57,406 nt of DNA, taken from assembly GCA_009784025.1 (NCBI GenBank), contig WQVK01000012.1, forward strand, positions 1 through 57,406, in the 5' to 3' direction. Every line of letters starts with the position of its first letter. Position 1 is the first letter of the stretch. Under the pieces are notes generated by a model. It was not told where the DNA came from. It did not search any database and worked only from the letters and a program-made list of their open reading frames with translations. The DNA is from Defluviitaleaceae bacterium (lineage in GTDB: Bacteria; Bacillota; Clostridia; Lachnospirales; WQUN01). Of this stretch, positions 1 to 8,090 are shown piece after piece. The translations under genes and the position numbers were made by a program.

Positions 1-122
1 GACTTATCGGTTTAGAAGCAATCGGAGAGCCGGATACATCGAAAGGTGTCCGTCCGGTTCGGAGGGGGCTGTCCCAAAAACCTGCCATAGTGATATGGTA
101 AGGCGTTGGGCTTCCACCCTAC
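1..122 (+). mobile_element. Group II intron, 3' end (domains V and VI), truncated by window edge
   Basis: Positions 27-60 form a 34-nt hairpin with all the marks of group II intron domain V: the AGC triad near the 5' base, a GAAA tetraloop, a CG bulge, and a closing GAGCCGG...CCGGTTC stem. Downstream, 73-111 can fold into a domain VI-like helix (CCCAA...TTGGG outer stem, CCATA...TATGG inner stem) with an unpaired A on the 3' side. The intron probably ends in CTAC at about 122, because the host gene's reading frame (minus strand) becomes recognisable immediately to the right. The intron body and any reverse transcriptase lie outside the window. It is antisense to the interrupted gene. The exact 3' boundary is inferred. 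Confidence 0.8.
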
Positions 123-444
123 CGTAAATTACCTCCACATGCCCAGCCGGGAAAATATCGCAAAGCACCCTAGCCCCATCTCCGGAAAAAATTAGCTGCG
201 TAACAAGTATCACCAACTTTTTGCCACGGAATATATCCATATGCCGCGCAACAAACTCGCGCATTATAAGCGGCACTCGCGAGCCGTAAATGGGGTAACA
301 TATTGCCAATGTATCTGCGGCGGCTATCTCTGCCGGGAAATCTGCCTCGTCTTCTATAGAAAGGCAGTGGTATTGCATTTTTTGGCTAAACGCCCGCGCT
401 ATATATTCAGTGTTGCCAGTGCCGGAAAAAAACAATGTTAACAT
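123..444 (-). pseudogene. Flavodoxin-like protein (EFR1-type), interrupted by group II intron
   Basis: The start is the ATG at 444, preceded by GGAGG; it shares an A with the TAA stop of the upstream gene (TAATG), so translation is coupled. The protein opens with LTLFFSGTGNTEYIARAF, the FMN-phosphate-binding loop of flavodoxins, and continues with CYPIYGSRVPLIMREF. This pattern belongs to flavodoxin domains of EFR1-family ferrodoxins, which normally carry two 4Fe-4S clusters further on. Homology stops after GHVEVIY at about 123, and the frame then runs antisense through the intron to a stop at 4-6. No ferredoxin cysteines remain in the window. The gene is therefore disrupted; a 3' part may lie beyond the left edge. 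Normal role: small electron-transfer flavoprotein. Confidence 0.75.
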
Positions 445-1109
445 TACCAATCCTCCGATGCTAGCCGCTTTTGCAGTTTTTTTAGCCCCTGCCGGTGCAG
501 GTAATAATCTGGCATGATTTTTTCTATAATCGCCCAAAACCTTGGGGAATGGTTCATTTCTTGCATATGTGCCAGCTCGTGCACCACTACATAGTCTATA
601 ATAGGGTCTGCAGCCATGATTAGCCGCCACGAAAAGTTGATGCTCTTGCGGGCAGAGCAGCTTCCCCAGCGGGTTTTCGCGCTGTTTATTTTTACGGTGG
701 CGGGCGAGCCCAGCTTGGCGGCATATGCCGCGATTCTTTCTTCAATATGGCTTTTTGCCAGGCGGTGGTATAGTTTGATGCAAATATCCCGAATCGCATC
801 TACTGCCAGCCCTGACGGCATGTAAAAGCTCTCGCCACAAAACCCGGCTCTATCCCCTGCCCTAGCCACAATTGGGTACTGCCGCCCACGTAAGGTGATA
901 AAATCGCCATAACCCAGGGCGAAATCACGCCTTGCTGCGGCTTGTTCTTGGGAGGTGGCCAGCTTGCCTGAAATCCACCCCTGTTTTTCTTCCACGAAGC
1001 CTTCAATGGCGGCCATGGGGCAGCCAAGCGGCGCACGGACTTCTACCTGGCCGTTTTTTATATAAATTGCTATGGTTTTACGCTTGCTGCGTTTTATGAT
1101 GTAGTCCAT
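444..1109 (-). CDS. YgjP-like (DUF45) zinc metalloprotein
   Basis: 221 residues. The C-terminal half carries TRWGSCSARKSINFSWRL, then HELAHMQEMNHSPRFW: an HExxH zinc site with a third histidine, typical of the YgjP/SprT-like DUF45 family of predicted metal-dependent hydrolases. The N-terminal half is the usual beta-rich part of these proteins. SD AAAGGGGGG precedes ATG 1109. It sits 33 nt downstream of proB and overlaps the flavodoxin start, so the three probably form one transcript. YgjP proteins have no well-established substrate. The family call is firm; a cellular role cannot be assigned. Confidence 0.85.
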   Translation of the reverse strand: MDYIIKRSKRKTIAIYIKNGQVEVRAPLGCPMAAIEGFVEEKQGWISGKLATSQEQAAARRDFALGYGDFITLRGRQYPIVARAGDRAGFCGESFYMPSGLAVDAIRDICIKLYHRLAKSHIEERIAAYAAKLGSPATVKINSAKTRWGSCSARKSINFSWRLIMAADPIIDYVVVHELAHMQEMNHSPRFWAIIEKIMPDYYLHRQGLKKLQKRLASEDW

Positions 1110-1142
1110 ATTGCCCCCCTTTTGGAAATCGCTGGCGGCCTG

Positions 1143-1922
1143 TTAGGCCCGTCCTTTAAATAGCGTACCCACGGCCTCACCCGCCACTATTTTGTACAAA
1201 TCATCTGGACGGCTGCTGTTGGTTATCACCATGTCTTTGCCGCTTGCCATTACTATGGCGGCGGCGTTTAACTTTGTGGCCATGCCGCCTGTGCCCCGGG
1301 CTGTGCCTGCGCCGCTGGCCATTTTGTAAATTTCATCGTTTAGATGCGTTACTAGGGGGATAATTTTTGCATTTGGGTTGCCCCTAGGGTCGCTGTCGTA
1401 CAAGCCGTTGATATCAGACAGGATGATAAGCAAATCTGCCTTAATAAACTCCGCCACATGGGCAGACAGCGTATCATTATCCCCGAATAAATCCATGGAC
1501 TTCATGGCATCTGAAGCCACCACATCATTTTCGTTAACGATGGGGATTATCTCCAGCTCGAACATCCGAGAGAATGCGCTGGCTATGTCATTCTTGTTGG
1601 CTTCGTCCTGCAATGCAGATTTTGTGATAAGCACCTGGGAAACCTGGCAGCCATACGCGCCAAAAAGTTCTTCGTAAATGGCCATCAGCGAGCTTTGCCC
1701 TATGGCCGCAAGGGCGCGGCGATAGTCTGTTTCGGCTGGCTTTTTCGCCAAGGTGGTTTTGCCAAGGCCAACGCCCATTGCGCCAGATGATACCAGCACC
1801 ACCTCATGGCCCATATTTTTAAGGTCACATAAAACCCCTACTAGCACCTTTACATAGCGGTAGTTGAGCCTGCCAGTGGCATATGTTAACGACGATGTGC
1901 CGATTTTTATTACAATTCTCAT
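1143..1922 (-). CDS. proB: Glutamate 5-kinase, AAK domain only (no PUA)
   Basis: Phosphorylates L-glutamate with ATP, the first step of proline synthesis, in the cytosol. 259 residues from ATG 1922, which has AGGAGG seven bases upstream; the frame extends further 5' but without SD support. All family motifs are intact: MRIVIKIGTSSL (phosphate-binding Lys), VLVSSGAMGVG, PIVNENDVV, DLFGDNDTLSA, ILSDINGLYDSDPR and GTGGMATKLNAA. The C-terminal PUA domain found in many bacterial ProB proteins (about 370 residues) is missing, and a PUA-bearing degenerate copy lies immediately upstream. No proA is nearby. A CAGTTGGTCG-type palindrome occupies the leader (1962-2000). Confidence 0.93.
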   Translation of the reverse strand: MRIVIKIGTSSLTYATGRLNYRYVKVLVGVLCDLKNMGHEVVLVSSGAMGVGLGKTTLAKKPAETDYRRALAAIGQSSLMAIYEELFGAYGCQVSQVLITKSALQDEANKNDIASAFSRMFELEIIPIVNENDVVASDAMKSMDLFGDNDTLSAHVAEFIKADLLIILSDINGLYDSDPRGNPNAKIIPLVTHLNDEIYKMASGAGTARGTGGMATKLNAAAIVMASGKDMVITNSSRPDDLYKIVAGEAVGTLFKGRA

Positions 1923-1961
1923 AATTGCCTCCTGCGGTTTTCTGTGTTTGTTTGCGCGTTC

Positions 1962-2000
1962 ACATTTCAGTCGGTCGCAATTTGCGACCAACTGAAATGT
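1962..2000. repeat. Palindromic repeat family A, copy 1
   Basis: 39-nt near-perfect palindrome with 19-nt arms around one T; core GGTCGCAA-T-TTGCGACC, outer arms ACATTTCAGT/ACTGAAATGT with one mismatched pair. It lies between the ProB-like gene and proB. The T-run that would make it a terminator is on the + strand, opposite to both genes. Confidence 0.85.
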
Positions 2001-2058
2001 TTTTGCGTATGCCTATTCTGCCAAAGGGTTTTGCGGCACGAATTTGAAGAAAAGTTAC

Positions 2059-3333
2059 TTACCCGGCACTTACCCGCATCTTATCCCGGCTGATCAGCTC
2101 TACGGCTGCATCGCCGCCCATCAAAGCCGCAATTTCCTGGGCAGAATGGCCAACAACCCCTACCCCAACTGCCACCCCGGCTTGGTCTACAATGCTTACC
2201 ACCTGCCGGGCATCAAATTCTCCAGCTATTTCCACAACACCGGCCAGCAAAAGGCTGCCCTTCTCGTCAACTAGCGCCTTTACTGCATTTTTGTCTATCA
2301 CAATCTTGCCAGAAATATGCCGCGCCTCTATGGGCAGCGCCGGGTTGCCAGAATCCACAAACAGGGTAAATTTTGGCCAAGCCCCACCGCATATATCTGC
2401 GATAGTATCCTCGCTAAACATATTTGCGATGGCAAATGGGCGGTCGCTGGCGGCCAGCAGCATTGGTATGGGTTTGGTGTTGCCATTAACAAGGCTGGCG
2501 GCATTAATTTTCTTGGCCAAAGCCTGCTGTCGCGCCTTGGCAAAGGGCGATTTGCGCCCGCTGTCGTAGCAATAAAACGGCGCGGCGCTGCCTTTTTTCT
2601 TGCCGGGGTCTGTGGTAAAAAGCATTCCCTTTTGTGAAATAGCCACCAATGCATCTGCATTTATGGCAATGGCAATCCCTGCGGCAAATTCTTCGTCACC
2701 TAGGTTGCCGGTATGGGTTGGGTCCTCCATTATTATGGGTATAGCCCGGGGGAAATGCCTAAACAACCCGCGGATAGTCTCGCTAATTTTTTTCAATGAA
2801 CTAGATTTCTTGCTGGCGGTTTTTTTGCTATTAAGCAAGGCCCTAATGGCCTCGATTTTAGTCTCGCTAGATTTCGCTTGTGAAAACACAATAGTCTCCA
2901 GGGTTTTTATCGTTTTATTATGCTCGCTATGGTTATCAGCGTCGCCAATGGGCAGCCCGATGGCACGCAGGCTGTATTCCGAAAATTCATCACTAAAAAG
3001 ATTAGCCAAATCATTTTGCACCAAGGCCACCAGCGCAGAATACAGTCCAGAATTTTTGGATGGCATCTCGTGGTTTTGCAGGTATTTTGCCTGCTTTAAA
3101 TAATCAGAAACCACAATCACAACATGCCTATTTTGCTGCGCGTTTATCAGCTCTGAAATATCCTTAATAAAATTCTTAAAATTGCGGATATTGAGCAGCC
3201 CCGTATCATGCACCAGGCTGTTTACGCCAATATTCACCACTATTGTTTTGGCCCCGGGCAAGTTCCCTAAGGCAAAAAGAATAGCCTGTTTAGACTGTGC
3301 AAATTCCTGCGTTAAATGTTCTTGAAAGGTCAA
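2059..3333 (-). CDS. Degenerate ProB paralog with C-terminal PUA domain (probable pseudo-kinase)
   Basis: 424 residues from TTG 3333, chosen because AAGGAG ends 8 nt upstream; a GTG at 3342 lies too close to that SD. The N-terminus aligns with ProB (IVVNIGVNSLVHDTGLLNIR compared with the ProB pattern IVIKIGTSSL...GRLNYR), and the last ~80 residues match the ProB PUA domain (GKIVIDKNAVKAL...LLLAGVVEIAGEF). The kinase signatures are lost: catalytic Lys to Asn, GTS to GVN, SSGA absent, NEND replaced, GTGGM absent. An unrelated-looking Ser/Lys-rich stretch sits mid-protein. The frame is fully open over 1.27 kb, so it is not an obvious pseudogene. Next to real proB and opposite a proline-type symporter, it may have a regulatory role (inference). 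Confidence 0.75.
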   Translation of the reverse strand: MTFQEHLTQEFAQSKQAILFALGNLPGAKTIVVNIGVNSLVHDTGLLNIRNFKNFIKDISELINAQQNRHVVIVVSDYLKQAKYLQNHEMPSKNSGLYSALVALVQNDLANLFSDEFSEYSLRAIGLPIGDADNHSEHNKTIKTLETIVFSQAKSSETKIEAIRALLNSKKTASKKSSSLKKISETIRGLFRHFPRAIPIIMEDPTHTGNLGDEEFAAGIAIAINADALVAISQKGMLFTTDPGKKKGSAAPFYCYDSGRKSPFAKARQQALAKKINAASLVNGNTKPIPMLLAASDRPFAIANMFSEDTIADICGGAWPKFTLFVDSGNPALPIEARHISGKIVIDKNAVKALVDEKGSLLLAGVVEIAGEFDARQVVSIVDQAGVAVGVGVVGHSAQEIAALMGGDAAVELISRDKMRVSAG

Positions 3334-3370
3334 TGGAATCACTCCTTGTTATCCTTTTTAAGACAATATC

Positions 3371-3399
3371 TTGTCAATAAGACCATTTTAACATATAAT
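3371..3399 (+). promoter_or_regulatory. Sigma-A promoter of the symporter gene
   Basis: TTGTCA (3371-3376), 17-nt spacer, TATAAT (3394-3399), 36 nt before the ATG. A dyad GACAA-TATC-TTGTC (3362-3375) overlaps the -35 box and could be an operator shared with the divergent ProB-like gene. Confidence 0.75.
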
Positions 3400-3434
3400 A
3401 GACGAATATACTAAATTAAAGGGAGGAAATTTGT

Positions 3435-4934
3435 ATGGTTGTAATGGGAGAAGTGATTGTATTTATCGTTTACTTCGTGCTGCTGCTGGTTTTTGGCATC
3501 TACTGCTTCATGAAAGTAAAAGGCGGCGACAAGGAATATTTCCTTGGCAGCAGGCAGCTTGGCGCATGGGTTTCGGCGCTGTCTGCCGGCGCTTCGGATA
3601 TGAGCGCCTGGGTACTTATGGGCTTGCCCGCCGCTATTTTCACATTTGGCATGAGCCGGGTTTGGATTGCTATCGGGCTTGCAATCGGCTATATGCTTAG
3701 CTGGATTTTTATCGCACCGCGGCTACGTCGTTTTTCCATAGGATACGACGACTCTATCACCCTGCCGCAATATTTTACAAACCGCTTCCTATCTAAAAGC
3801 AAGGCCCTACAAGTAGTATGTGCCGTAATATTTTTGCTGGCATACACTGCCTATGCATCTGTAAACATCCGCGCCGGTGGTATCTTATTTGACACCCTCT
3901 TTGGCATGGAAAGAGTTTTTGGCATGTATATTGTGGCGGGCTTTGTGGTAATTTACACCTTCCTTGGCGGGTTTAAGGCCGTTGCATGGTCAGACTTTTT
4001 CCAAGGGCTTATGATGCTTGGTGCGCTAATGGCCGCACCGCTGTTCGCCCTGCTTGTAATCGACCCTGGCGCACTTTCTGCAGAATTTTTCCCAGACGGC
4101 TATTGGAATATGATGGCCAGCGGAAACGCAGACTGGGCCAGTATTAGCCATATTTTAACGGGCTTTGGCTGGGGGCTTGGGTATTTTGGCATGCCTCATA
4201 TCATAATCCGGTACATGTCTATCCGCAGCCATGCAGAGGTTAAAAAGAGCGCGGCCATCAGTATTTCTTGGAATGTACTTATTCTTACATTCTCTGTGCT
4301 GGTGGGTATTATGGCACTGGCCTATACAAGGCAGCAAGGCATTGTTATCGACGATGCTCAGCAAGTGTTTATCGTGATGTCTCGTGCGCTGTTCCCGGCA
4401 GTTATCTCTGGCATATTGCTGTCTGCAATCATTTCCGCGGCCATGAGTTCTGCCGATGCTAAGCTTCTGGTATCTTCATCGGCCTTCACAGCAGACGTTT
4501 ACAAGCCGATATTTAGGAAAAACGCCTCCGACCGTGAAACTATCTGGGTGGGGCGCGTGGTGGTTCTTGTGGTGGCATTTGCATCTACTATAATAGCCTC
4601 CAACCCCAACCTTGGCACAATCATGGACCTTGTTGGCCATGCATGGGGCGTGTTCGGCGCGGCATTTGGGCCAACCGTTATTTTGAGCCTGTACTGGAAG
4701 CGCTTTAACTTCTCTGGCGCGCTGGCAGCCATTATCGTGGGTACTGTGGTTAACGTAAGCTGGATTGTACTAGGCAACGTAACCGATATAGCAGCCTTCA
4801 ATCTATTCGCCATAGTGCCAGGCTTCTTTGCAGGGCTGGCTACGGCAATAATAGTAACACTAGCGACCAAAAAGCCATCTGCAGAAGTAGATGCGCTGTT
4901 TGATGCGGCTGTACTTGATACTGAATCTGTGTGA
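3435..4934 (+). CDS. putP: Sodium:solute symporter, proline type (PutP-like)
   Basis: 499 residues, about 13 hydrophobic helices. Family marks of the SSS superfamily: KGGDKEYFLGSRQLGAWVSA and SAGASDMSAWVLMGLPA in TM2 (Na+ site region), YTFLGGFKAVAWSDFFQG, and FGMPHIIIRYMSI. These match PutP-type Na+/proline symporters better than sugar or pantothenate members. GGGAGG precedes ATG 3435 by 8 nt. Transcribed divergently from the two ProB-family genes, which supports a link to proline. Substrate is assigned by similarity only. Confidence 0.88.
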   Translation: MVVMGEVIVFIVYFVLLLVFGIYCFMKVKGGDKEYFLGSRQLGAWVSALSAGASDMSAWVLMGLPAAIFTFGMSRVWIAIGLAIGYMLSWIFIAPRLRRFSIGYDDSITLPQYFTNRFLSKSKALQVVCAVIFLLAYTAYASVNIRAGGILFDTLFGMERVFGMYIVAGFVVIYTFLGGFKAVAWSDFFQGLMMLGALMAAPLFALLVIDPGALSAEFFPDGYWNMMASGNADWASISHILTGFGWGLGYFGMPHIIIRYMSIRSHAEVKKSAAISISWNVLILTFSVLVGIMALAYTRQQGIVIDDAQQVFIVMSRALFPAVISGILLSAIISAAMSSADAKLLVSSSAFTADVYKPIFRKNASDRETIWVGRVVVLVVAFASTIIASNPNLGTIMDLVGHAWGVFGAAFGPTVILSLYWKRFNFSGALAAIIVGTVVNVSWIVLGNVTDIAAFNLFAIVPGFFAGLATAIIVTLATKKPSAEVDALFDAAVLDTESV

Positions 4935-4937
4935 TTT

Positions 4938-5126
4938 AACCCCTCCTTCTTTTTTGAAAAAAAGAAGCAAAAAACTTTAACTTTTGGGGCTTTACTTCAT
5001 CGTAGCTATTGGGCAAAAGCCTGGGATGGCCGAAAAGCGCGGCCACCCTGGGCTTTTGCATCAAACTTCGTTTGATATAGATTCCAATGTTAAAGTCTTT
5101 TGGTTCGCTTTTTTCAGGAATGCGGG
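4938..5126. repeat. Dispersed AACCGT/CTTTTTTGAAAAAAG element (family B), copy 1, with nested inverted repeat
   Basis: Begins with CTTCTTTTTTGAAAAAAAGAAG then CAAAAAACTTTAAC, and closes at 5091-5125 with an inverted version (GTTAAAGTC, CGCTTTTTTCA). A hairpin CAAAAGCCTGGG...CCTGGGCTTTTG sits in the middle. It lies just after the symporter stop and probably acts as its terminator. Confidence 0.55.
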
Positions 5127-5157
5127 CAGGGTTACAGCTTTAAAATAGAGGATTATT

Positions 5158-5886
5158 ATGCAAATTTTATTAACTGTCGCATATGACGGTACAAATTATG
5201 CCGGGTGGCAGCGGCAGGAGAATGCCGTGGCTGTGCAGGAGATAGTTGAAAATACATTGGCAGAGCTACTTGGCTGCCCGGTTGTGGTGCGCGCGGCTAG
5301 CAGAACAGATGCCGGGGTGCATGCACTGGGGCAGCGGGTGGCTTTTTTTGCAGATGGATTGAAGGTGCCGCTGGATAAGTTGCCGGTGGTGCTAAGCGGT
5401 ATGTTGCCGGCGGATATTTCTGTGCTGGCGGCGCAGGTTGTGGCGGATGATTTTAACCCGCGCTTTAACCCAGTTGCCAAAACATATGCATATAGGATTC
5501 ATTCTGCCCCCTGCCCCAACCCGCTACTGCTGCGCTATGCGGCTCATGTTCCGCAAGAGTTGAACCTTGCCAAGATGCAAAAAGCCGCCCAGGCATTTGT
5601 GGGGCGGCATGATTTTGCTGCGTTTTGTGCGGCGGGGTCTAGTGCGAAAACTACCGTGCGAGAGGTTTATTCCTGCCAGGTGGATTTTGCAGATGATGTC
5701 TACACGCTTACCATTAGGGGTAATGCGTTTTTGTATAATATGGTGCGGATTGTGGCCGGGACAGTGGTGTATGCGGGGCTTGGCAAGGTTGATGATGTAC
5801 CGGGCATAATCGCATCGTTGGATAGGGCGCAGGCTGGCAAAACCATGCCGCCACAGGGGTTGACGCTGCTTCGGGTTGAGTATTAG
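5158..5886 (+). CDS. truA: tRNA pseudouridine(38-40) synthase TruA
   Basis: Converts uridines 38-40 in the tRNA anticodon stem-loop to pseudouridine. 242 residues, normal family length. Opens with MQILLTVAYDGTNYAGWQRQ; the catalytic aspartate is D51 in RAASRTDAGVHALGQ. Later blocks FNPRFNPVAKTYAYRI, FVGRHDFAAFC and RGNAFLYNMVRIVAGT are typical. GAGG lies seven nt before ATG 5158. In many Clostridia truA stands next to rplM-rpsI; here the ribosomal genes are about 8 kb away. It appears monocistronic. Confidence 0.96.
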   Translation: MQILLTVAYDGTNYAGWQRQENAVAVQEIVENTLAELLGCPVVVRAASRTDAGVHALGQRVAFFADGLKVPLDKLPVVLSGMLPADISVLAAQVVADDFNPRFNPVAKTYAYRIHSAPCPNPLLLRYAAHVPQELNLAKMQKAAQAFVGRHDFAAFCAAGSSAKTTVREVYSCQVDFADDVYTLTIRGNAFLYNMVRIVAGTVVYAGLGKVDDVPGIIASLDRAQAGKTMPPQGLTLLRVEY

Positions 5887-5940
5887 GCAACCTAGCTAAT
5901 GTACCTTATGTAAAAAATTTACCAAATGGGGGCGCGTATT

Positions 5941-6732
5941 ATGTCTAACAATGAAGTTTTATTTTTCCCATGTAAATGGGAAGAAATTCACCCTTATATT
6001 GAGGATTATATCGAATCGAATAAAATTACCATTGATTCATTTTGGGAAGGAATTGTGATTGCAAGCAATCATTACAAAATGATGGTTTGTGATGACATTG
6101 TTGGTTTTTTTGCCATTCATGAAAATAGCACCATAACATTGTTTAATGTATTTGTTCCCTATGCGAATCAAGCGCAAGGACTATTTACAAGAGTAAAAAA
6201 ACACGAAAGCGTAACAAATGCAATGGTTCCAACAGGTGATGAATTTTTTATAAGCCATTGTTTTGATAATTTCGCTAAAGTAGAAAAACAAGCGTATTTT
6301 GCCATCTACACAGAAAAAGAGATACCGGCAGAGCGCAAAAAAGCATTAAATTTAAGGGTTGCAGACATTGACAAAGATTGTGAAACATTAAAGTTAAGCG
6401 GGGATTTTTTTGATGGAATCATTAAAAAACTGTACAATGGTGCCGGTCATATAGAAATATATGTTGTGGAATATGACGGCAATGTTGTTGGTTTTGGGGT
6501 TATTAATTATGGAAGGGTGTTAAAAAATATTTCAAGCATTGGCATGTATGTCTGTGAACAATATCGCCAACAAGGGATAGCCGCAAATATTTTAGAACAT
6601 TTAAAGCGAATCTGTTTTGGAAAAGGATATAGGGTTTTATCTGGTTGCTGGTATTACAACCATAACTCTAAAAAAAGTATGGAGAATGCGGGTGCGTACA
6701 CTAAAACCCGGCTGGTTAAGTTTTATTTTTAG
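5941..6732 (+). CDS. GNAT-family N-acetyltransferase
   Basis: 263 residues from ATG 5941 (GGGGG about 8 nt upstream); an in-frame ATG at 5926 lacks an SD. The C-terminal half holds the GNAT acetyl-CoA site: IEIYVVEYDGNVVGFGVINY (beta4), then GMYVCEQYRQQGIAANILEHL with the Q/R-x-x-G-x-A loop. The N-terminal ~130 residues (with KWEEIHPYIEDYIE and a HENSTITLFNVF strand pattern) look like a second, degenerate GNAT-like half. Codon use is clearly more A/T-rich than truA, which suggests recent acquisition. Substrate unknown. Confidence 0.8.
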   Translation: MSNNEVLFFPCKWEEIHPYIEDYIESNKITIDSFWEGIVIASNHYKMMVCDDIVGFFAIHENSTITLFNVFVPYANQAQGLFTRVKKHESVTNAMVPTGDEFFISHCFDNFAKVEKQAYFAIYTEKEIPAERKKALNLRVADIDKDCETLKLSGDFFDGIIKKLYNGAGHIEIYVVEYDGNVVGFGVINYGRVLKNISSIGMYVCEQYRQQGIAANILEHLKRICFGKGYRVLSGCWYYNHNSKKSMENAGAYTKTRLVKFYF

Positions 6733-6907
6733 AACATATGCGAATGTAAACTGGCAACATAACCGCCGCTATCGTTTTTAGCCTCGCTTGGCGCAAGCCC
6801 GTGCTTTCATACGGTTTTTTGCCCGCTGTAGTTTTCCCACGGCCAGGTGCGCCGTGCAATACGGCTATGTCTATACCGGTGCCTCTTTCGAACAAAATAA
6901 AACCAAC
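6716..6907 (-). pseudogene. Possible P-loop ATPase gene fragment
   Basis: An open minus-strand frame without a convincing start reads through IDIAVLHGAPGRGKTTAGKK, containing a Walker A-like GAPGRGKTT, and ends at a TAA inside the GNAT 3' end. It is bounded on the other side by a small AT-rich hairpin (6907-6930) and a MITE copy. It looks like a remnant of a larger ATPase gene. No SD, about 60 codons. Could be chance. Confidence 0.3.
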
Positions 6908-6965
6908 TAATTACAATATGTAATTAGTTGAAATCATAATCGATGCAAAATCAACTACCAACAGC

Positions 6966-7072
6966 AAAATAAATGAGAATCGGTCTCGCAGAGCGGCCTA
7001 TGAAATGCCGGGATAAGGCGTTTCAGGCTTTTTGTCGCGATAGGCGAAACCGTTTTGAATTATTTAATGATA
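6966..7072 (+). mobile_element. MITE-like element, copy 1 (decayed)
   Basis: Shares AAATAAATGAGAA, CGGTCTCGC, GAGCGGC, AAGGCGTTTCAGGC and GAATTATTT with the better preserved copies at 31471 and 36264, in the same order. Terminal inverted repeats and the central hairpin have mismatches, so this is the oldest copy. It separates two gene fragments. Confidence 0.7.
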
Positions 7073-7195
7073 AACCTGCAAGAAGTTGATTTTGCACACA
7101 AGATTTATGTGCGCAAGTTTTTTTTTAGCGACGAAGACTTGCGGGAAATTTACAAGTTCTATAATGCGATGGTTTTTGGGTGGAGCGACTATATA
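7073..7195 (+). pseudogene. Unidentified gene fragment next to MITE copy 1
   Basis: The frame reads NLQEVDFAHKIYVRKFFFSD and continues EDLREIYKFYNAMVFGW, a protein-like composition. It begins inside the MITE end and after about 45 codons runs antisense into the nitroreductase gene. No SD and no family recognised. Probably the residue of an interrupted gene. Confidence 0.25.
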
Positions 7196-7954
7196 TCAGC
7201 TTTCTTTCCCCACGGCCACACCATAGACAGTGTACTCTTCCAGCCCATCCAAGCCAATTTGCTTATCGCAGGCGACCTGATTGTAAGCTGCCAGGCAGCA
7301 ACTACCAAGCCCAAGTGCCACGGCACTAAGCATGGCATTCTGCCCTACATGGCCAAGGTCTATAAGCTGCACCCTATGCGACATTTCGTGGTAACGCCAT
7401 TCGGCCTTGTATGGAATGCAGCTATACAGCAGCAATACAGAGGCTTTCGCCACCCAGACCTGCCCGGCCACCATTTCTGTCACGGTTTCTTCATGCTGCG
7501 CCATATCACCCAAAAACTCGATGGTTACGCGCTTTTCGCCGATATTTTCTGTTGGCAGGTAATGATACAGCCCAGGCTTTAGGCCCTCAACAGATTTCAC
7601 CACAAAATACGTCTCGAATGGATGCCGCGCACCGCCACTTGGCACAGGCCTAAAAGTGGCCACATCATCCCTAAACCTTTGTATGCCATTAACGCTCCAA
7701 AGCATAAACGCAAGTTCTGCCTGGGTCATGGCGTATTCGGCATCATAACTACGCACGCTACGCCGCGCATCCAACAGCTTCGTATACGGCACATCTGCCG
7801 CTATAGGCTCAAAACTTGGCAGCACAATCAGCTCCCCCACAATCTCCTTGCCAAAAGCCGGCGGCTTAACCCCGCTGGCCTGGTCACTAAGCTTCATCCC
7901 CTCATAAAAAGACGGGCAATGCATAAAACGGCGGTTCTGTTCAATTTTTGTCAT
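7196..7954 (-). CDS. SagB-type nitroreductase-family oxidoreductase
   Basis: 252 residues from ATG 7954 with AGGAGG six nt upstream. FMN-binding nitroreductase fold: LLDARRSVRSYDAEYAMTQ, ELAFMLWSVNGIQ, FRPVPSGGARHPFETYFVVK and LIDLGHVGQNAMLSAVALGL. The RRSxRxY start and PSGGARHP block are typical of SagB-type enzymes, some of which oxidise azolines in peptide natural products. No cyclodehydratase or precursor peptide is nearby, so a stand-alone flavin reductase is more likely. Its 3' end abuts a gene fragment, and its 5' side carries a family B repeat. Confidence 0.85.
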   Translation of the reverse strand: MTKIEQNRRFMHCPSFYEGMKLSDQASGVKPPAFGKEIVGELIVLPSFEPIAADVPYTKLLDARRSVRSYDAEYAMTQAELAFMLWSVNGIQRFRDDVATFRPVPSGGARHPFETYFVVKSVEGLKPGLYHYLPTENIGEKRVTIEFLGDMAQHEETVTEMVAGQVWVAKASVLLLYSCIPYKAEWRYHEMSHRVQLIDLGHVGQNAMLSAVALGLGSCCLAAYNQVACDKQIGLDGLEEYTVYGVAVGKES

Positions 7955-7969
7955 ATCGTACCTCCTGTA

Positions 7970-8042
7970 TTTAAGACCGCGGGGACTTTGTCCCCGCACC
8001 CCGACCCGCTTTTTGAAAAAAGCGGGGCAAAAACTTTAATTT
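7970..8042. repeat. Dispersed family B element, copy 2
   Basis: AAGACCGCGGGGACTTTGTCCCCG (a GGGGAC...GTCCCC hairpin), then CCCGCTTTTTGAAAAAAGCGGGG and CAAAAACTTTAAT. It separates the divergent nitroreductase and ArsC-like genes, so it may hold promoters or hairpins of both. Confidence 0.5.
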
Positions 8043-8090
8043 TATTGGGGGTGATATCGGTCAAATTTTGCTAAAGAAAGGGATTTATTT

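Noticed and set aside
7055..7582. 175-codon plus-strand frame
   Set aside because: After ~45 codons it runs antisense through the nitroreductase; only the first part is kept as a possible fragment.
7196..7954. SagB nitroreductase as part of an azole-peptide biosynthetic cluster
   Set aside because: No YcaO/SagC/SagD or precursor peptide in the neighbourhood.
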